Shown here piece after piece: positions 7,959 through 16,835 of a stretch of 64,000 nucleotides of DNA (positions are counted from its first letter, which is position 1; each line of letters starts with the position of its first letter). Below the pieces are notes generated by a model that saw only the letters and a list, made by a program, of their open reading frames with translations, did not search any database and had not been told where the DNA came from. The position numbers and the translations under genes were made by a program. Source of the DNA: Hoyosella rhizosphaerae. Its GTDB lineage: Bacteria > Actinomycetota > Actinomycetes > Mycobacteriales > Mycobacteriaceae. The stretch lies in contig NZ_BMJH01000001.1 of NCBI RefSeq assembly GCF_014643175.1, positions 1-64,000 on the forward strand, read 5' to 3'.

Positions 7959-9386
7959 TTATCCCGGTAGTTCGCAATGCGCTTGGCCTCGGCTGAATCC
8001 AGTGCTAAATGCGCTGGTTCGTGCGAGACCGCTCGGCACTGATACTCCTGTGACATCGCTTGTGAACGTGGGGTGCTGAAGTATGACACCGAGCGCCTCG
8101 TCGATGTCGCCGGGCGATAGGTAGATTCGCCCGACGTCTTCGCGCGCGGCTGCGGCGGCCCACGCGCCGGTGAGGCAGGTGATGGCGAGGGCGGCGTCCA
8201 TGCCCTCTAGTGGCCGTTCGTCAGCTGCATGGTGGTCAGGTGCATGGTGGTCAGCTGCATGGATGCCGAGAATGAACCGAGAAGCGACGAGGCTGAACGC
8301 GCTGAAGTCGCCACGAACCTCAGCGGCGAACAGCGAGTTCGGCTGTGGTGCGGTAGACATCGACGCCAACTCGGATAGGTCGATGTGCATGGTATGCCCG
8401 TCGGCGCAATACGTCACTGGCGGAGTGTGTGTGCCATCGCCGCAGGGTTGCCCACCGTTGTACACGACGCCTGGTGGGTGGGGGTGCGGGTACTTTTCCA
8501 GCACTGAATTTGTCACGAGTTCGATGGTTCCGTGGGTGATGGGAAGCTCGCCCCTGTCGAGTGCGTGCGCGAACGTGGTGGGAAGGTTCACTCGCCGTTC
8601 CTCGAGCTGTTCGGCGGATAGTTCGGCGCACTGTGCAGGTCCGCCCTCGAGGCCGTCACGAAAGGCGGCGAGGCGGTCAAAGCCTGAACCATGGCCAGAT
8701 TCTGGTGAGGTGACGTCCACATCATGGACTGCTAGCAACGCGGCCAGGACTCCATCAAGCCCCGTTGTGGTGTTGAGCGTAAAGCGCGGGGAATTGTCGT
8801 GTACTACGTCTCGCATGTAGGCGCCGGAGAAACAGTCGGCTTGTTGTTCCCACATAAAGGGGGCTTGTGCGGCGAAATCGAGTAGCCGCGCTGACGTTGT
8901 GATGGCATGGCCGTATTCATGGGCGAGAATCAGAGGTATTGCCATGTCGCCAAACTCTGTAGCGACGAATGGGAGGAGTGCTCCTCGGTCCCACCCAATT
9001 TCGTGCGAACTGGGGCAGTAGGCAGCCCCGCCAATCGCGCTTGTTGGTACTCCGCAAAACTCGGTGACTTCCGCTGTTGAGTCCCACGACCGCAATGTTG
9101 TTACTGGGGAGAAGGAATCAGGAGAAACGTGGTGGTAGTGCTCTGACCAGTAGCGTTGAAGGTCGGTGATTGCGTGTCCGGCCAGTGTGTCGTGGATGTC
9201 GCCGGTGCCCCCGATGACGAGGACGTGCGGAGGATCGACGGCCTCTCTCAGTCCGCTGGGTCCGTCGGACGGTGGCATTCCCGCAACGTATTCGGGGTCC
9301 AGTAGAGGGGGATCATTGGCGCCAGAGGTGCAACTTGTGGCAGCGAAACATATGCACAAGGTCGCTGCCGCAAGCTTAGTTTTCAT
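7959..9386 (-). CDS. Secreted zinc metallopeptidase lipoprotein (HEYGH)
   Basis: The product (475 aa) starts MKTKLAAATLCICFAATSC, a lipoprotein signal with Cys as the anchor, so it should sit on the outer face of the membrane. The central domain carries ILAHEYGHAI (zinc His, catalytic Glu, zinc His) and WEQQADCFSGAY (third ligand Glu), as in the YpfJ-type neutral zinc peptidases. Several Cys pairs suggest disulfides. A His-rich insertion (HAADHHAPDHHAADE) near residue 385 comes from a 15-bp tandem repeat. The ATG at 9386 is preferred: it lies five bases after the glgB stop, and the next upstream start would overlap glgB and spoil the signal peptide. Its substrate is unknown; cotranscription with glgB is likely. 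Confidence 0.85.
   Translation of the reverse strand: MKTKLAAATLCICFAATSCTSGANDPPLLDPEYVAGMPPSDGPSGLREAVDPPHVLVIGGTGDIHDTLAGHAITDLQRYWSEHYHHVSPDSFSPVTTLRSWDSTAEVTEFCGVPTSAIGGAAYCPSSHEIGWDRGALLPFVATEFGDMAIPLILAHEYGHAITTSARLLDFAAQAPFMWEQQADCFSGAYMRDVVHDNSPRFTLNTTTGLDGVLAALLAVHDVDVTSPESGHGSGFDRLAAFRDGLEGGPAQCAELSAEQLEERRVNLPTTFAHALDRGELPITHGTIELVTNSVLEKYPHPHPPGVVYNGGQPCGDGTHTPPVTYCADGHTMHIDLSELASMSTAPQPNSLFAAEVRGDFSAFSLVASRFILGIHAADHHAPDHHAADERPLEGMDAALAITCLTGAWAAAAAREDVGRIYLSPGDIDEALGVILQHPTFTSDVTGVSVPSGLARTSAFSTGFSRGQAHCELPG
8226..8261 (+). repeat. 15-bp tandem repeat in the metallopeptidase gene
   Basis: TGCATGGTGGTCAG with one variable end base is repeated at 8226-8240 and 8241-8255, and a partial third copy follows. 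On the coding strand it gives a His/Asp/Ala-rich repeat. Confidence 0.85.
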
Positions 9387-9391
9387 TGCGC

Positions 9392-11608
9392 TTAACCTAG
9401 GGTGCTCTGGGCCTGCGGTGCTCGCAACCACAGCGCGCTCGCGGCGGGGATAGTGATCACCGCCGATGCGCGGTGACCATGCCAGGGCTCATCTGTGGCG
9501 AGAACGGCACCGAAGTTGCCGATTCCGTGACCCCCGTATTCTTCGGCATCGGTGTTGACGATTTCGGTCCATGTGCCTAGCTGTGGGAGCCCAAGTCGGT
9601 AGTCGTGCAGCGCCGTGGAGCTGAAGTTCACCACGCAAGCAATCGACGGTGAGCCTCGATGGTGACGCAGGAAAGACACGACGCTGTTGTGCGTATCGCT
9701 GGCGTCAATCCACGTAAAGGTTTCCGGCTGCCCGTCTGACTGCCACAGCGCTGCCTCTGATCGGTACGCGCTGTTGAGGTGGTCAACAAGACGCGTGATG
9801 CCGTTGTGTAGCGCTCCATCGTGTGTGCTGGGGTTTGTTTCAAACCAGTCGACGCCGCGCATCTCGCACCACTCGTCTGACTGTCCGAACTCCTGGCCCA
9901 TGAACAGCAGCTTTTTTCCAGGGTGCGCCCACATTGAGGCGAGGAGTGCGCGCAATACTGAGGCCTTTGTGGCGGACGTTCCGGGAATGCGAGACCACAG
10001 CGTGCCCTTGCCGTGCACGACCTCGTCGTGGCTGAGCGGCAGCAAGAATTGTTCTGACGCGACATTCATCAGCGAAAACGTCACTTCGTTATGGTGATAG
10101 CCGCGGTGTTGGGGCTCGCGGGAGATGTAGCGCAGGACGTCGTTCATCCAGCCCATGTTCCATTTGAAAGTGAATCCGAGGCCACCGAGTCGCACGGGTC
10201 TCGTAACACCGGGCCACGTGGTGGAGTCTTCGGCGATGGTGATGGCGCCGGGGGCGTGGTTTTCGACGGCGGTGGTGAGTTCCTGGAGGAAAGTGACAGC
10301 ATCGAGGTTTTCGCGGCCACCGATTTCGTTGGGTTTCCATCCGCCTGGCGGTCGCGAGTAGTCGAGGTAGAGCATGGACGCGACAGCGTCGACACGCAGA
10401 CCGTCAATGTGGAAGTTCGTTAACCAATACAGTGCGTTCGACGTGAGGAAGTTTCGAACTTCTGCGCGACCCCAATCGAATATGTACGTTCCCCAATCAG
10501 GGTGTTCGCCGCGCTGCGGGTCGGGGTGCTCGTACAGCGGCAGCCCGTCGAATCGGGCAAGCGCCCAGTCGTCGCGTGGGAAATGTGCTGGAACCCAGTC
10601 GAGAATGACGCCTATGCCGGCTTGGTGGCACGTGTCGATCAGATAGCGGAAGTCATCAGGGGTGCCGTATTTCGGTGTCGGCGCGTAATACGACGTCACT
10701 TGATATCCCCACGACCCGCCGTAGGGGTGCCCGGTGAGTGGCATAAATTCTATGTGTGTGAAGCCTCGTTCCTGGACGTACGGAATGAGGGTTTCAGCGA
10801 GTTCCCTGTATGTCGTAGGGGAGTGCGTTCCGCTCCACGATCCAGCGTGTACTTCGTAGATGCTGACGGGGCGTGCTGTCCATGGTTCGCTTTGCCGGTC
10901 CCGCATCCATGCGGTGTCGTTCCATTGGTAGGCGCTCGTGCACACTTGTGATGCGGTAGCTGGCGGTACCTCGGTGGCTTGCGCCATGGGGTCAGCTTTT
11001 TCGACTATGCGGCCACTCGGAGTGTGGATTCGAAACTTGTACAGGTCACCAGGTTTCGCCCCAGGTACGAAGACTTCCCAAACATTTCCGGGTAGAAGCC
11101 GCATCGGAAATGTTCGCCCTGACCAATGGTCGAAATCTCCAGTGACAAAAACTCCCTGTGCGTGGGGTGCCCATACGGTGAACCCAACCCCGTTGACCCC
11201 GTTGAAGTTTCGGTGATGCGCGCCGAGAACCTTCCACAGTTCTGCGCAGCGCCCTTCAGAAAAGGCTGCTAGATCACGGTCACTGACCGATGGGGGGAGT
11301 GAGTATCCATCTGGCGTGACGTGGTTGGAGTCGGCGTAACGGGCATCTATGGTGTAGTCCGGTGAGGCTGGCTCGGCGAGAGTGATGCTGAAGAGGCCGT
11401 CCCCCTCGGCGTGCATTTCATGCGCGATTCCCGGTGCGGTGCGGAGGTGCACCGCCTCGGCATATGGCCGGAGGACTCGAATCGTGATTTGTCCGTCTTG
11501 GCGATGCGCCCCTAGGGCTGCGTGGGGATTGGAATGCACACCAGTGAGCAACCGTTGTCGCTCGCGCGCAGACAATGGCTCTGACCGTGACGTTTGTGAG
11601 GCCGTCAC
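9392..11608 (-). CDS. glgB: 1,4-alpha-glucan branching enzyme GlgB (GH13)
   Basis: GlgB introduces alpha-1,6 branches into glycogen-type glucans. At 738 aa it is the usual length for actinobacterial GlgB with two N-terminal beta-domains (CBM48 about 115-210). The GH13 barrel shows HFPRDDWAL, the nucleophile Asp in GLRVDAVASMLY, the acid Glu in ITIAEDSTTW, and PLSHDEVVHGKG. The GTG at 11608 opens MTASQTSRSEPLSARE. In M. tuberculosis glgE lies next to glgB; here glgE is absent and a divergent ABC ATPase takes its place. Confidence 0.96.
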   Translation of the reverse strand: MTASQTSRSEPLSARERQRLLTGVHSNPHAALGAHRQDGQITIRVLRPYAEAVHLRTAPGIAHEMHAEGDGLFSITLAEPASPDYTIDARYADSNHVTPDGYSLPPSVSDRDLAAFSEGRCAELWKVLGAHHRNFNGVNGVGFTVWAPHAQGVFVTGDFDHWSGRTFPMRLLPGNVWEVFVPGAKPGDLYKFRIHTPSGRIVEKADPMAQATEVPPATASQVCTSAYQWNDTAWMRDRQSEPWTARPVSIYEVHAGSWSGTHSPTTYRELAETLIPYVQERGFTHIEFMPLTGHPYGGSWGYQVTSYYAPTPKYGTPDDFRYLIDTCHQAGIGVILDWVPAHFPRDDWALARFDGLPLYEHPDPQRGEHPDWGTYIFDWGRAEVRNFLTSNALYWLTNFHIDGLRVDAVASMLYLDYSRPPGGWKPNEIGGRENLDAVTFLQELTTAVENHAPGAITIAEDSTTWPGVTRPVRLGGLGFTFKWNMGWMNDVLRYISREPQHRGYHHNEVTFSLMNVASEQFLLPLSHDEVVHGKGTLWSRIPGTSATKASVLRALLASMWAHPGKKLLFMGQEFGQSDEWCEMRGVDWFETNPSTHDGALHNGITRLVDHLNSAYRSEAALWQSDGQPETFTWIDASDTHNSVVSFLRHHRGSPSIACVVNFSSTALHDYRLGLPQLGTWTEIVNTDAEEYGGHGIGNFGAVLATDEPWHGHRASAVITIPAASALWLRAPQAQSTLG

Positions 11609-11784
11609 CGTCTGACTATTACCCTTACTGCCACTTCGCTGTGGTCCACAACATCAGTCTGCCACGAGGGCTCTGAGCAAAACCCACCGAACCGGATGGA
11701 TTCTGCCCGGATTGCCTCAAAGAGTTAATTTGGAACACGACACACGAGGGTAGGCGTTCGCAGTCGTCGTCGTGGTAGGACAAG

Positions 11785-12591
11785 ATGGAACCCGTGGGCG
11801 AACCGAATCCAGACTTGTTGCTCGAATTCGACGATGTGTTGCTGCGCCGTGGCCGCAACACACTAGTGGGACCTGTCAGTTGGCAAGTGGCGCCCGGAGA
11901 ACGGTGGGTCGTCCTTGGGCCCAACGGCGCCGGAAAGACATCCCTGCTGCGTATCGCTGCGGCGGAACTGCACCCCACTTCGGGTACAGCACATCTGCTG
12001 GGGGAAACTCTGGGCCGCACAGATGTGAGTGAACTTCGTCCGCGTATCGGCCTGTCTTCTGCCGCGATCGCCCAACGGATTCCCTCCGGTGAGACGGTGG
12101 GGGACCTCGTCGTGTCGGCGGGGTATGCGGTGCTCGGCAGGTGGCGCGAAGAGTATGACGAGATGGACTACGCGAGGGCGAAAGAAATGCTCACCGCCGT
12201 GGGTGTTGATCACCTCGTCGACCGCACTTACGGAACGCTGTCCGAAGGGGAACGCAAACGTGTGCTCATCGCGCGTTCGTTGATGACGGACCCTGAAATC
12301 CTGCTGCTCGACGAACCTGCTGCCGGTCTTGATTTAGGCGGACGCGAAGATCTTGTCGCCCGTCTCGCGGAACTCGCCGCGGACGAATACGCGCCGGGAA
12401 TCGTTCTCATCACACATCACGTCGAAGAAATACCGCCCGGCTTCACCCACGCCTTGCTGCTCCGCGATGCCCACGTGGTTGCTCAGGGACCGGTAGCGGA
12501 GGTAGTTACTGCTGAGAATCTTTCGGAGACGTTTGCGCAGCCAATCGCGTTGACAGTTGATGAGGGCCGCTATTTCGCGCGCCGGAAGTAG
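11785..12591 (+). CDS. Stand-alone ABC transporter ATP-binding protein
   Basis: This 268-aa nucleotide-binding domain has Walker A GPNGAGKTSLLR, signature LSEGERKR, Walker B ILLLDEPAAGLD and a switch His in ITHHVEE. No permease gene is adjacent, so its partner is unknown. The sequence resembles the ModF/PhrA-like ATPases, and the position fits Rv3041c of M. tuberculosis, upstream of an enoyl-CoA hydratase. ATG 11785 follows AGGA at a five-base spacing. Whether it drives transport or acts as a soluble ABC-F-like factor cannot be told; a single domain argues against ABC-F. Confidence 0.88.
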   Translation: MEPVGEPNPDLLLEFDDVLLRRGRNTLVGPVSWQVAPGERWVVLGPNGAGKTSLLRIAAAELHPTSGTAHLLGETLGRTDVSELRPRIGLSSAAIAQRIPSGETVGDLVVSAGYAVLGRWREEYDEMDYARAKEMLTAVGVDHLVDRTYGTLSEGERKRVLIARSLMTDPEILLLDEPAAGLDLGGREDLVARLAELAADEYAPGIVLITHHVEEIPPGFTHALLLRDAHVVAQGPVAEVVTAENLSETFAQPIALTVDEGRYFARRK

Positions 12592-12647
12592 GCGACGCTA
12601 CGCGCGCGAGTAACGGAACTTGCGGGGAAACAGGGTAGCCTGCCTTC

Positions 12648-13427
12648 ATGGCTGAATTTGTCACGCTTGAAGTTTCCGACGGTATCGGCACGATTCGTTT
12701 GACTCGACCACCGATGAACGCGATCAACCGTCAGGTGCAATCTGAACTGGTTGAGCTTTCGCGCGAAGTGTCTCGTCGTGCTGATGTGAAAGCCGTCATC
12801 GTGTACGGCGGTGAGAAGGTTTTCGCTGCTGGCGCTGATGTGAAAGAAATGGCCCGCATGTCGTACCACGAGATGTCCGAAGCCATTGGGGAACTCCAGG
12901 CCGGGTTGAGTGCGATCGCTTCGATCACGAAACCAACTGTGGCCGCCATTACCGGTTATGCACTCGGTGGTGGACTTGAAGTGGCGCTAGGCGCCGATCG
13001 TCGAATCGTCGGTGACAACGCGAAACTTGGGGTTCCCGAGATTCTGCTTGGTGTCATCCCAGGCGGTGGCGGTACTCAACGCTTGGCTCGTCTCATTGGG
13101 CCCGCCCGCGCAAAGGACATGGTGTTTACCGGTCGTTTTGTGGGTGCGGACGAAGCCCTATCGATCGGACTCGTTGACGAAGTTGTTGCACCAGACGAGG
13201 TATACAACGCGGCGGTAGCGTGGGCTAGCAAGTTCACCGGTGCCGCGTCGCAGGCGCTCGCCGCTGCAAAGGCTGCAATTGATCAGGGGCTAGACACTGA
13301 TCTGAACACTGGCCTCGCTATTGAACGCCACCTGTTTGCCTCACTATTTGCCACTGAGGACCGCACAATCGGGATGGATTCATTTGTCGAACACGGTCCT
13401 GGTAAGGCAAAGTTCATCGGCAAGTAG
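12648..13427 (+). CDS. Enoyl-CoA hydratase/isomerase family protein
   Basis: The product (259 aa) is a crotonase-fold enzyme expected to hydrate 2-enoyl-CoA in fatty-acid breakdown. It has the oxyanion-hole segments AAGADVKEMA and ALGGGLEVALGAD, and both catalytic glutamates are present (E111 and E131 in GVPEILLGVIPGGGGTQRL). This makes a true hydratase more likely than a catalytically altered homologue. It corresponds in position to Rv3039c (echA17). The gene ends in a TAG TAA double stop and is followed 43 bases later by a methyltransferase gene, probably in the same operon. Confidence 0.93.
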   Translation: MAEFVTLEVSDGIGTIRLTRPPMNAINRQVQSELVELSREVSRRADVKAVIVYGGEKVFAAGADVKEMARMSYHEMSEAIGELQAGLSAIASITKPTVAAITGYALGGGLEVALGADRRIVGDNAKLGVPEILLGVIPGGGGTQRLARLIGPARAKDMVFTGRFVGADEALSIGLVDEVVAPDEVYNAAVAWASKFTGAASQALAAAKAAIDQGLDTDLNTGLAIERHLFASLFATEDRTIGMDSFVEHGPGKAKFIGK

Positions 13428-13470
13428 TAACGAACCCTCGACCATAGTTTCCAAGACGAGCAGGAACATC

Positions 13471-14469
13471 ATGACAACGACGTCGAACGAGCCGACCACA
13501 GACGCATCGCGCGTAGACGATCCGGCTCCACGGCCCCGCGCCACGGCAGAAGAAGTAGCTGCCGCGTTTGAAGACACCAAACTCGCGCAGGTTCTCTACC
13601 ACGATTGGGAAGCAGAAACCTACGACGATAAGTGGTCAATTTCTTACGACGAGCGCTGCATTGCGTACGCCCGTGGTCGGTTTGATGCTGTCGCGAGTGA
13701 CCAGACACTTCCGTATGAGCGCGCGCTTGAGCTCGGTTGCGGAACGGGCTTCTTCCTGCTCAACCTGATGCAGGCTGGTGTCGCCAAAACTGGTTCGGTG
13801 ACGGATTTGTCGCCGGGCATGGTGAAGGTCGCTTTGCGAAACGCAGAGAACTTGGGTTTGACGGTGGATGGGCGAGTTGCCGACGCCGAAGGCATCCCAT
13901 ACGAGGACGATACTTTTGACCTTGTCGTCGGCCATGCTGTCTTGCACCACATCCCGGATGTGGGCCAGGCGCTTCGTGAGGTTCTGCGTGTGCTGAAGCC
14001 GGGAGGGCGTTTCGTTTTTGCGGGCGAACCCACCACCGTGGGGAACATTTACGCACGCCGGTTGGGGCAGCTAACGTGGTACTTCACTACGAACGCGACG
14101 AAACTCCCCGCGCTGCGGAGTTGGCGTCGACCGCAGGAAGAGCTCGATGAGTCTTCTCGCGCCGCAGCCTTGGAAGCCGTTGTTGACCTACACACGTTCG
14201 AGCCGCGTGAGCTTCAAAAACTTGCACGCGAAGCCGGTGCTATTGAGGTCGGCGTTAAGACTGAAGAGTTCGCTGCGGCGTTGTTCGGTTGGCCAATTCG
14301 CACATTCGAAGCTGCTGTTCCGCCGGAGAAGTTGAGCCTTCAGTGGCGACTTTTCTCCTACCAGGCGTGGAAGAAACTGAGCTGGTTGGATGAGACCGTA
14401 ATGCGACGCATCATTCCGCGTGGATTCTTCTACAACGCCATCATCACCGGTGTGAAACCAGCAGGGTAG
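13471..14469 (+). CDS. SAM-dependent methyltransferase (class I)
   Basis: The 332-aa protein has the SAM-binding motif LELGCGTGFFLLNLMQAG, then TDLSPGMVKVALRNAE, the acidic DGRVADAEGIPY strand, and FDLVVGHAVLHHIPD typical of Methyltransf_11 enzymes. The substrate is unknown; in position it matches Rv3038c. The ATG at 13471 has AGGAAC upstream; a longer frame into the hydratase gene is unlikely. Its stop overlaps by one base the GTG of the next gene, another methyltransferase-like protein, so the two are translationally coupled. Confidence 0.9.
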   Translation: MTTTSNEPTTDASRVDDPAPRPRATAEEVAAAFEDTKLAQVLYHDWEAETYDDKWSISYDERCIAYARGRFDAVASDQTLPYERALELGCGTGFFLLNLMQAGVAKTGSVTDLSPGMVKVALRNAENLGLTVDGRVADAEGIPYEDDTFDLVVGHAVLHHIPDVGQALREVLRVLKPGGRFVFAGEPTTVGNIYARRLGQLTWYFTTNATKLPALRSWRRPQEELDESSRAAALEAVVDLHTFEPRELQKLAREAGAIEVGVKTEEFAAALFGWPIRTFEAAVPPEKLSLQWRLFSYQAWKKLSWLDETVMRRIIPRGFFYNAIITGVKPAG

Positions 14470-15647
14470 TGGCGTACCGTTTTACGGTCGCTGACGTTGC
14501 GTTTCTCCGCTCCCAGGCTGGGGCGGAGGCGCTCAGCGTGGCATCTGAACGGCCGCTGACCGAGCGCACCATGATTGCGGATACGGCGTTCATTCGTTCG
14601 CAGTTTGGTGATCACGCTCCAAGCGTCCTCGAAACGGCTCGGCTGCGCCGCAAGGCATCCGCCAAGATTCGAGATAGCACATCGTGGTTGTTCACCGACG
14701 ATGCGCTTCAGCAGGCCACCGCCAGCGTCGTAGCTGAACACCGCGCGCAGCGACTCGCGGGACGAATTGTTCACGACGTCACATGCTCCGTTGGAGCTGA
14801 CCTAGCTGCAGTTGCCGCAGTGGCGGATCTAGCACTGGGTAGTGACGTGGATTCGGTTCGCCTGGCCATGGCGTCAACCAATGTTCCTACCGCGACGTTT
14901 GTCAGGGCTGACGCTCTACAGCCGTGCAGCCGAAATAGCGTCATCGTGGCGGATCCAGCTCGCCGTCAGGGCGGCAAACGAACGTATGATCCCGCCCAAC
15001 TCATTCCGCCGCTACCGGATTTGGTTGAGGTCTACAGCGGCCGACCGTTGGTTATTAAATGTGCGCCGGGGATCGACTATGCGGCACTCGACTGGTCAGG
15101 TGAAGTGGAAGTCACCTCACTTGATGGTGGTGTGCGAGAAGCGTGCTTGTGGTCATCATCGTTGGCAACCCCCGGCGTAACGAGACGCGCAACGATATTG
15201 CGTAGCCATGGCGAAACCGTCACTGTCACCGACGACCAGGATGACGATGTAGCGGCGGGCGAACCCGATACTTGGATTGTTGATCCAGACGGTGCGATAG
15301 TGCGAGCAGGGCTTGTTCGCCACTACGCAGCCATGCATGGGCTGTGGCAACTTGATCCCCATATCGCCTACCTCACCGGTCCTGTTGTGCCAACCGGTGC
15401 GCGGGGGCACCGCGTGCTTGAGCGGTTGCGCTTTAGCGAAAAGGAACTGCGCCGGGCGCTAGCGCGCCATGACTGTGGAAGTTTGGAGATTCTTACCCGC
15501 GGCGTACGTGTTGATCCTGATGCGCTACGAATGCGGATGAAGCTCAAAGGCAATAAATCCTTGAGTGCCATCGTGGTACGCATTGGTGAAACGCCGGAAG
15601 TCTTTGTGTGCGAACCTACCGTCGGCGGCGCCAGGCACCACGGCTAG
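14469..15647 (+). CDS. Methyltransferase with THUMP-like C-terminal domain
   Basis: The product (392 aa) contains a Rossmann-type SAM domain in the middle (VHDVTCSVGADLAAVA, then SVIVADPARRQGG where DPARR occupies the catalytic motif position) and a C-terminal THUMP-like region ending MRMKLKGNKSLSAIVVRIG. The family is annotated as class I methyltransferase/THUMP-like and probably acts on RNA, but no substrate is established. It corresponds to Rv3037c. The GTG start overlaps the stop of the preceding methyltransferase by one base. Confidence 0.88.
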   Translation: MAYRFTVADVAFLRSQAGAEALSVASERPLTERTMIADTAFIRSQFGDHAPSVLETARLRRKASAKIRDSTSWLFTDDALQQATASVVAEHRAQRLAGRIVHDVTCSVGADLAAVAAVADLALGSDVDSVRLAMASTNVPTATFVRADALQPCSRNSVIVADPARRQGGKRTYDPAQLIPPLPDLVEVYSGRPLVIKCAPGIDYAALDWSGEVEVTSLDGGVREACLWSSSLATPGVTRRATILRSHGETVTVTDDQDDDVAAGEPDTWIVDPDGAIVRAGLVRHYAAMHGLWQLDPHIAYLTGPVVPTGARGHRVLERLRFSEKELRRALARHDCGSLEILTRGVRVDPDALRMRMKLKGNKSLSAIVVRIGETPEVFVCEPTVGGARHHG

Positions 15648-15686
15648 ACTGATAAGTCACAACGGCGTCGCGAGCGGGGTGAGGAC

Positions 15687-16808
15687 ATGCGAATTGGTGT
15701 TCCCGCAGAAGTGAAAAGCGGCGAAAACCGAGTTGCCTTAACCCCAGACGCTGTCACGGAACTAGTAGCGGCCGGGCATGATGTGCTCATCCAAGCTGAC
15801 GCAGGTAGGGGTTCGCACTTCACCAACGATCAGTATCGTCGGGCTGGTGCTCATTTGGTTCCTGCTGAGGATGCGTGGGGCGATGTGCACCTCGTCGTCA
15901 AGGTGAAAGAACCACAGCCGTCTGAATACCACTTCTTGCGTTCCGATCTAGTCCTGTTTACGTACTTACACCTCGCGGCCACCAAAGATTGCACTGATGC
16001 GCTGGTCCGTAGTGGGATAACGGCAATCGCTTACGAAACGGTCGAGCTAGCGGATGGCGCCCTGCCCCTCCTGTCGCCGATGAGCGACATTGCAGGGCGT
16101 CTGGCGACCCAGGTGGGGGCGTTTTCTCTGCAGTCAGCAAACGGCGGACGCGGGGTACTGATGGGTGGCATTGCGGGGGTGGCGCCCGCGTCCGTCGTCA
16201 TCCTTGGTGCGGGTAACGCTGGTTCACAGGCAGTTGATGTTGCGGTCGGCATGGGAGCCGACGTCACCGTTTTTGACCTTGCCGCTGGCCGGTTACGAAC
16301 AGTGCTCGACCGATACGGCAACCGAGTACGCGCATTGATGTCGAATCGCGATGCCGTCGACATGGCCCTCCGGCATGCGGACTTGGTGATTGGCGCAGTG
16401 TTAGTTCACGGAGCGAAGGCGCCGAAACTTGTGACCAACGATCAGGTTCGAAACATGAAGGCGGGCAGCGTCCTGGTTGACATCGCTATCGATCAGGGTG
16501 GGTGTTTCGAAGATTCGCGCCCCACTACCCACGCTGATCCGTTGTATAGCGTGCACAATTCGAGGTTCTACGCCGTGGCTAACATGCCTGCGGCAGTGCC
16601 CAATACGTCAACGTCGTCTCTGGTGAACGCCACTTTGCCCTACATTCGCGCCATCGCAAACGCCGGGTGGCGCCGCGCGGTGTCAGAGGACCCCGCGCTA
16701 GCCAAGGGGGTTAATGTCATTGCTGGGCACATCACGGTTAAGCCAGTTGCTGAAGCCCACGGATATGCGGTGACAGATCTCAACACCATTGACCTTTCCG
16801 CACTGTGA
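15687..16808 (+). CDS. ald: Alanine dehydrogenase
   Basis: Ald reversibly deaminates L-alanine to pyruvate with NAD+. Length (373 aa) and motifs are complete: RIGVPAEVKSGENRVALTP with substrate Arg15, K74 in VKVKEP, catalytic H95 in YLHLAA, the NAD-binding GAGNAGSQAVDVAVGMGA, the catalytic Asp in DIAIDQGG, and NMPAAVPNTST. ATG 15687 follows GGGGTGAGG. In M. tuberculosis ald lies elsewhere (Rv2780), so here it is inserted between the Rv3037c-like and Rv3035-like genes. Confidence 0.96.
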   Translation: MRIGVPAEVKSGENRVALTPDAVTELVAAGHDVLIQADAGRGSHFTNDQYRRAGAHLVPAEDAWGDVHLVVKVKEPQPSEYHFLRSDLVLFTYLHLAATKDCTDALVRSGITAIAYETVELADGALPLLSPMSDIAGRLATQVGAFSLQSANGGRGVLMGGIAGVAPASVVILGAGNAGSQAVDVAVGMGADVTVFDLAAGRLRTVLDRYGNRVRALMSNRDAVDMALRHADLVIGAVLVHGAKAPKLVTNDQVRNMKAGSVLVDIAIDQGGCFEDSRPTTHADPLYSVHNSRFYAVANMPAAVPNTSTSSLVNATLPYIRAIANAGWRRAVSEDPALAKGVNVIAGHITVKPVAEAHGYAVTDLNTIDLSAL

Positions 16809-16835
16809 TGCGGTAAACAACCGCGATGCACTAGC

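Noticed and set aside
8226-8261. Tandem repeat considered as a regulatory iteron
   Set aside because: It lies inside the metallopeptidase coding frame, keeps the frame, and encodes a His-rich insert.
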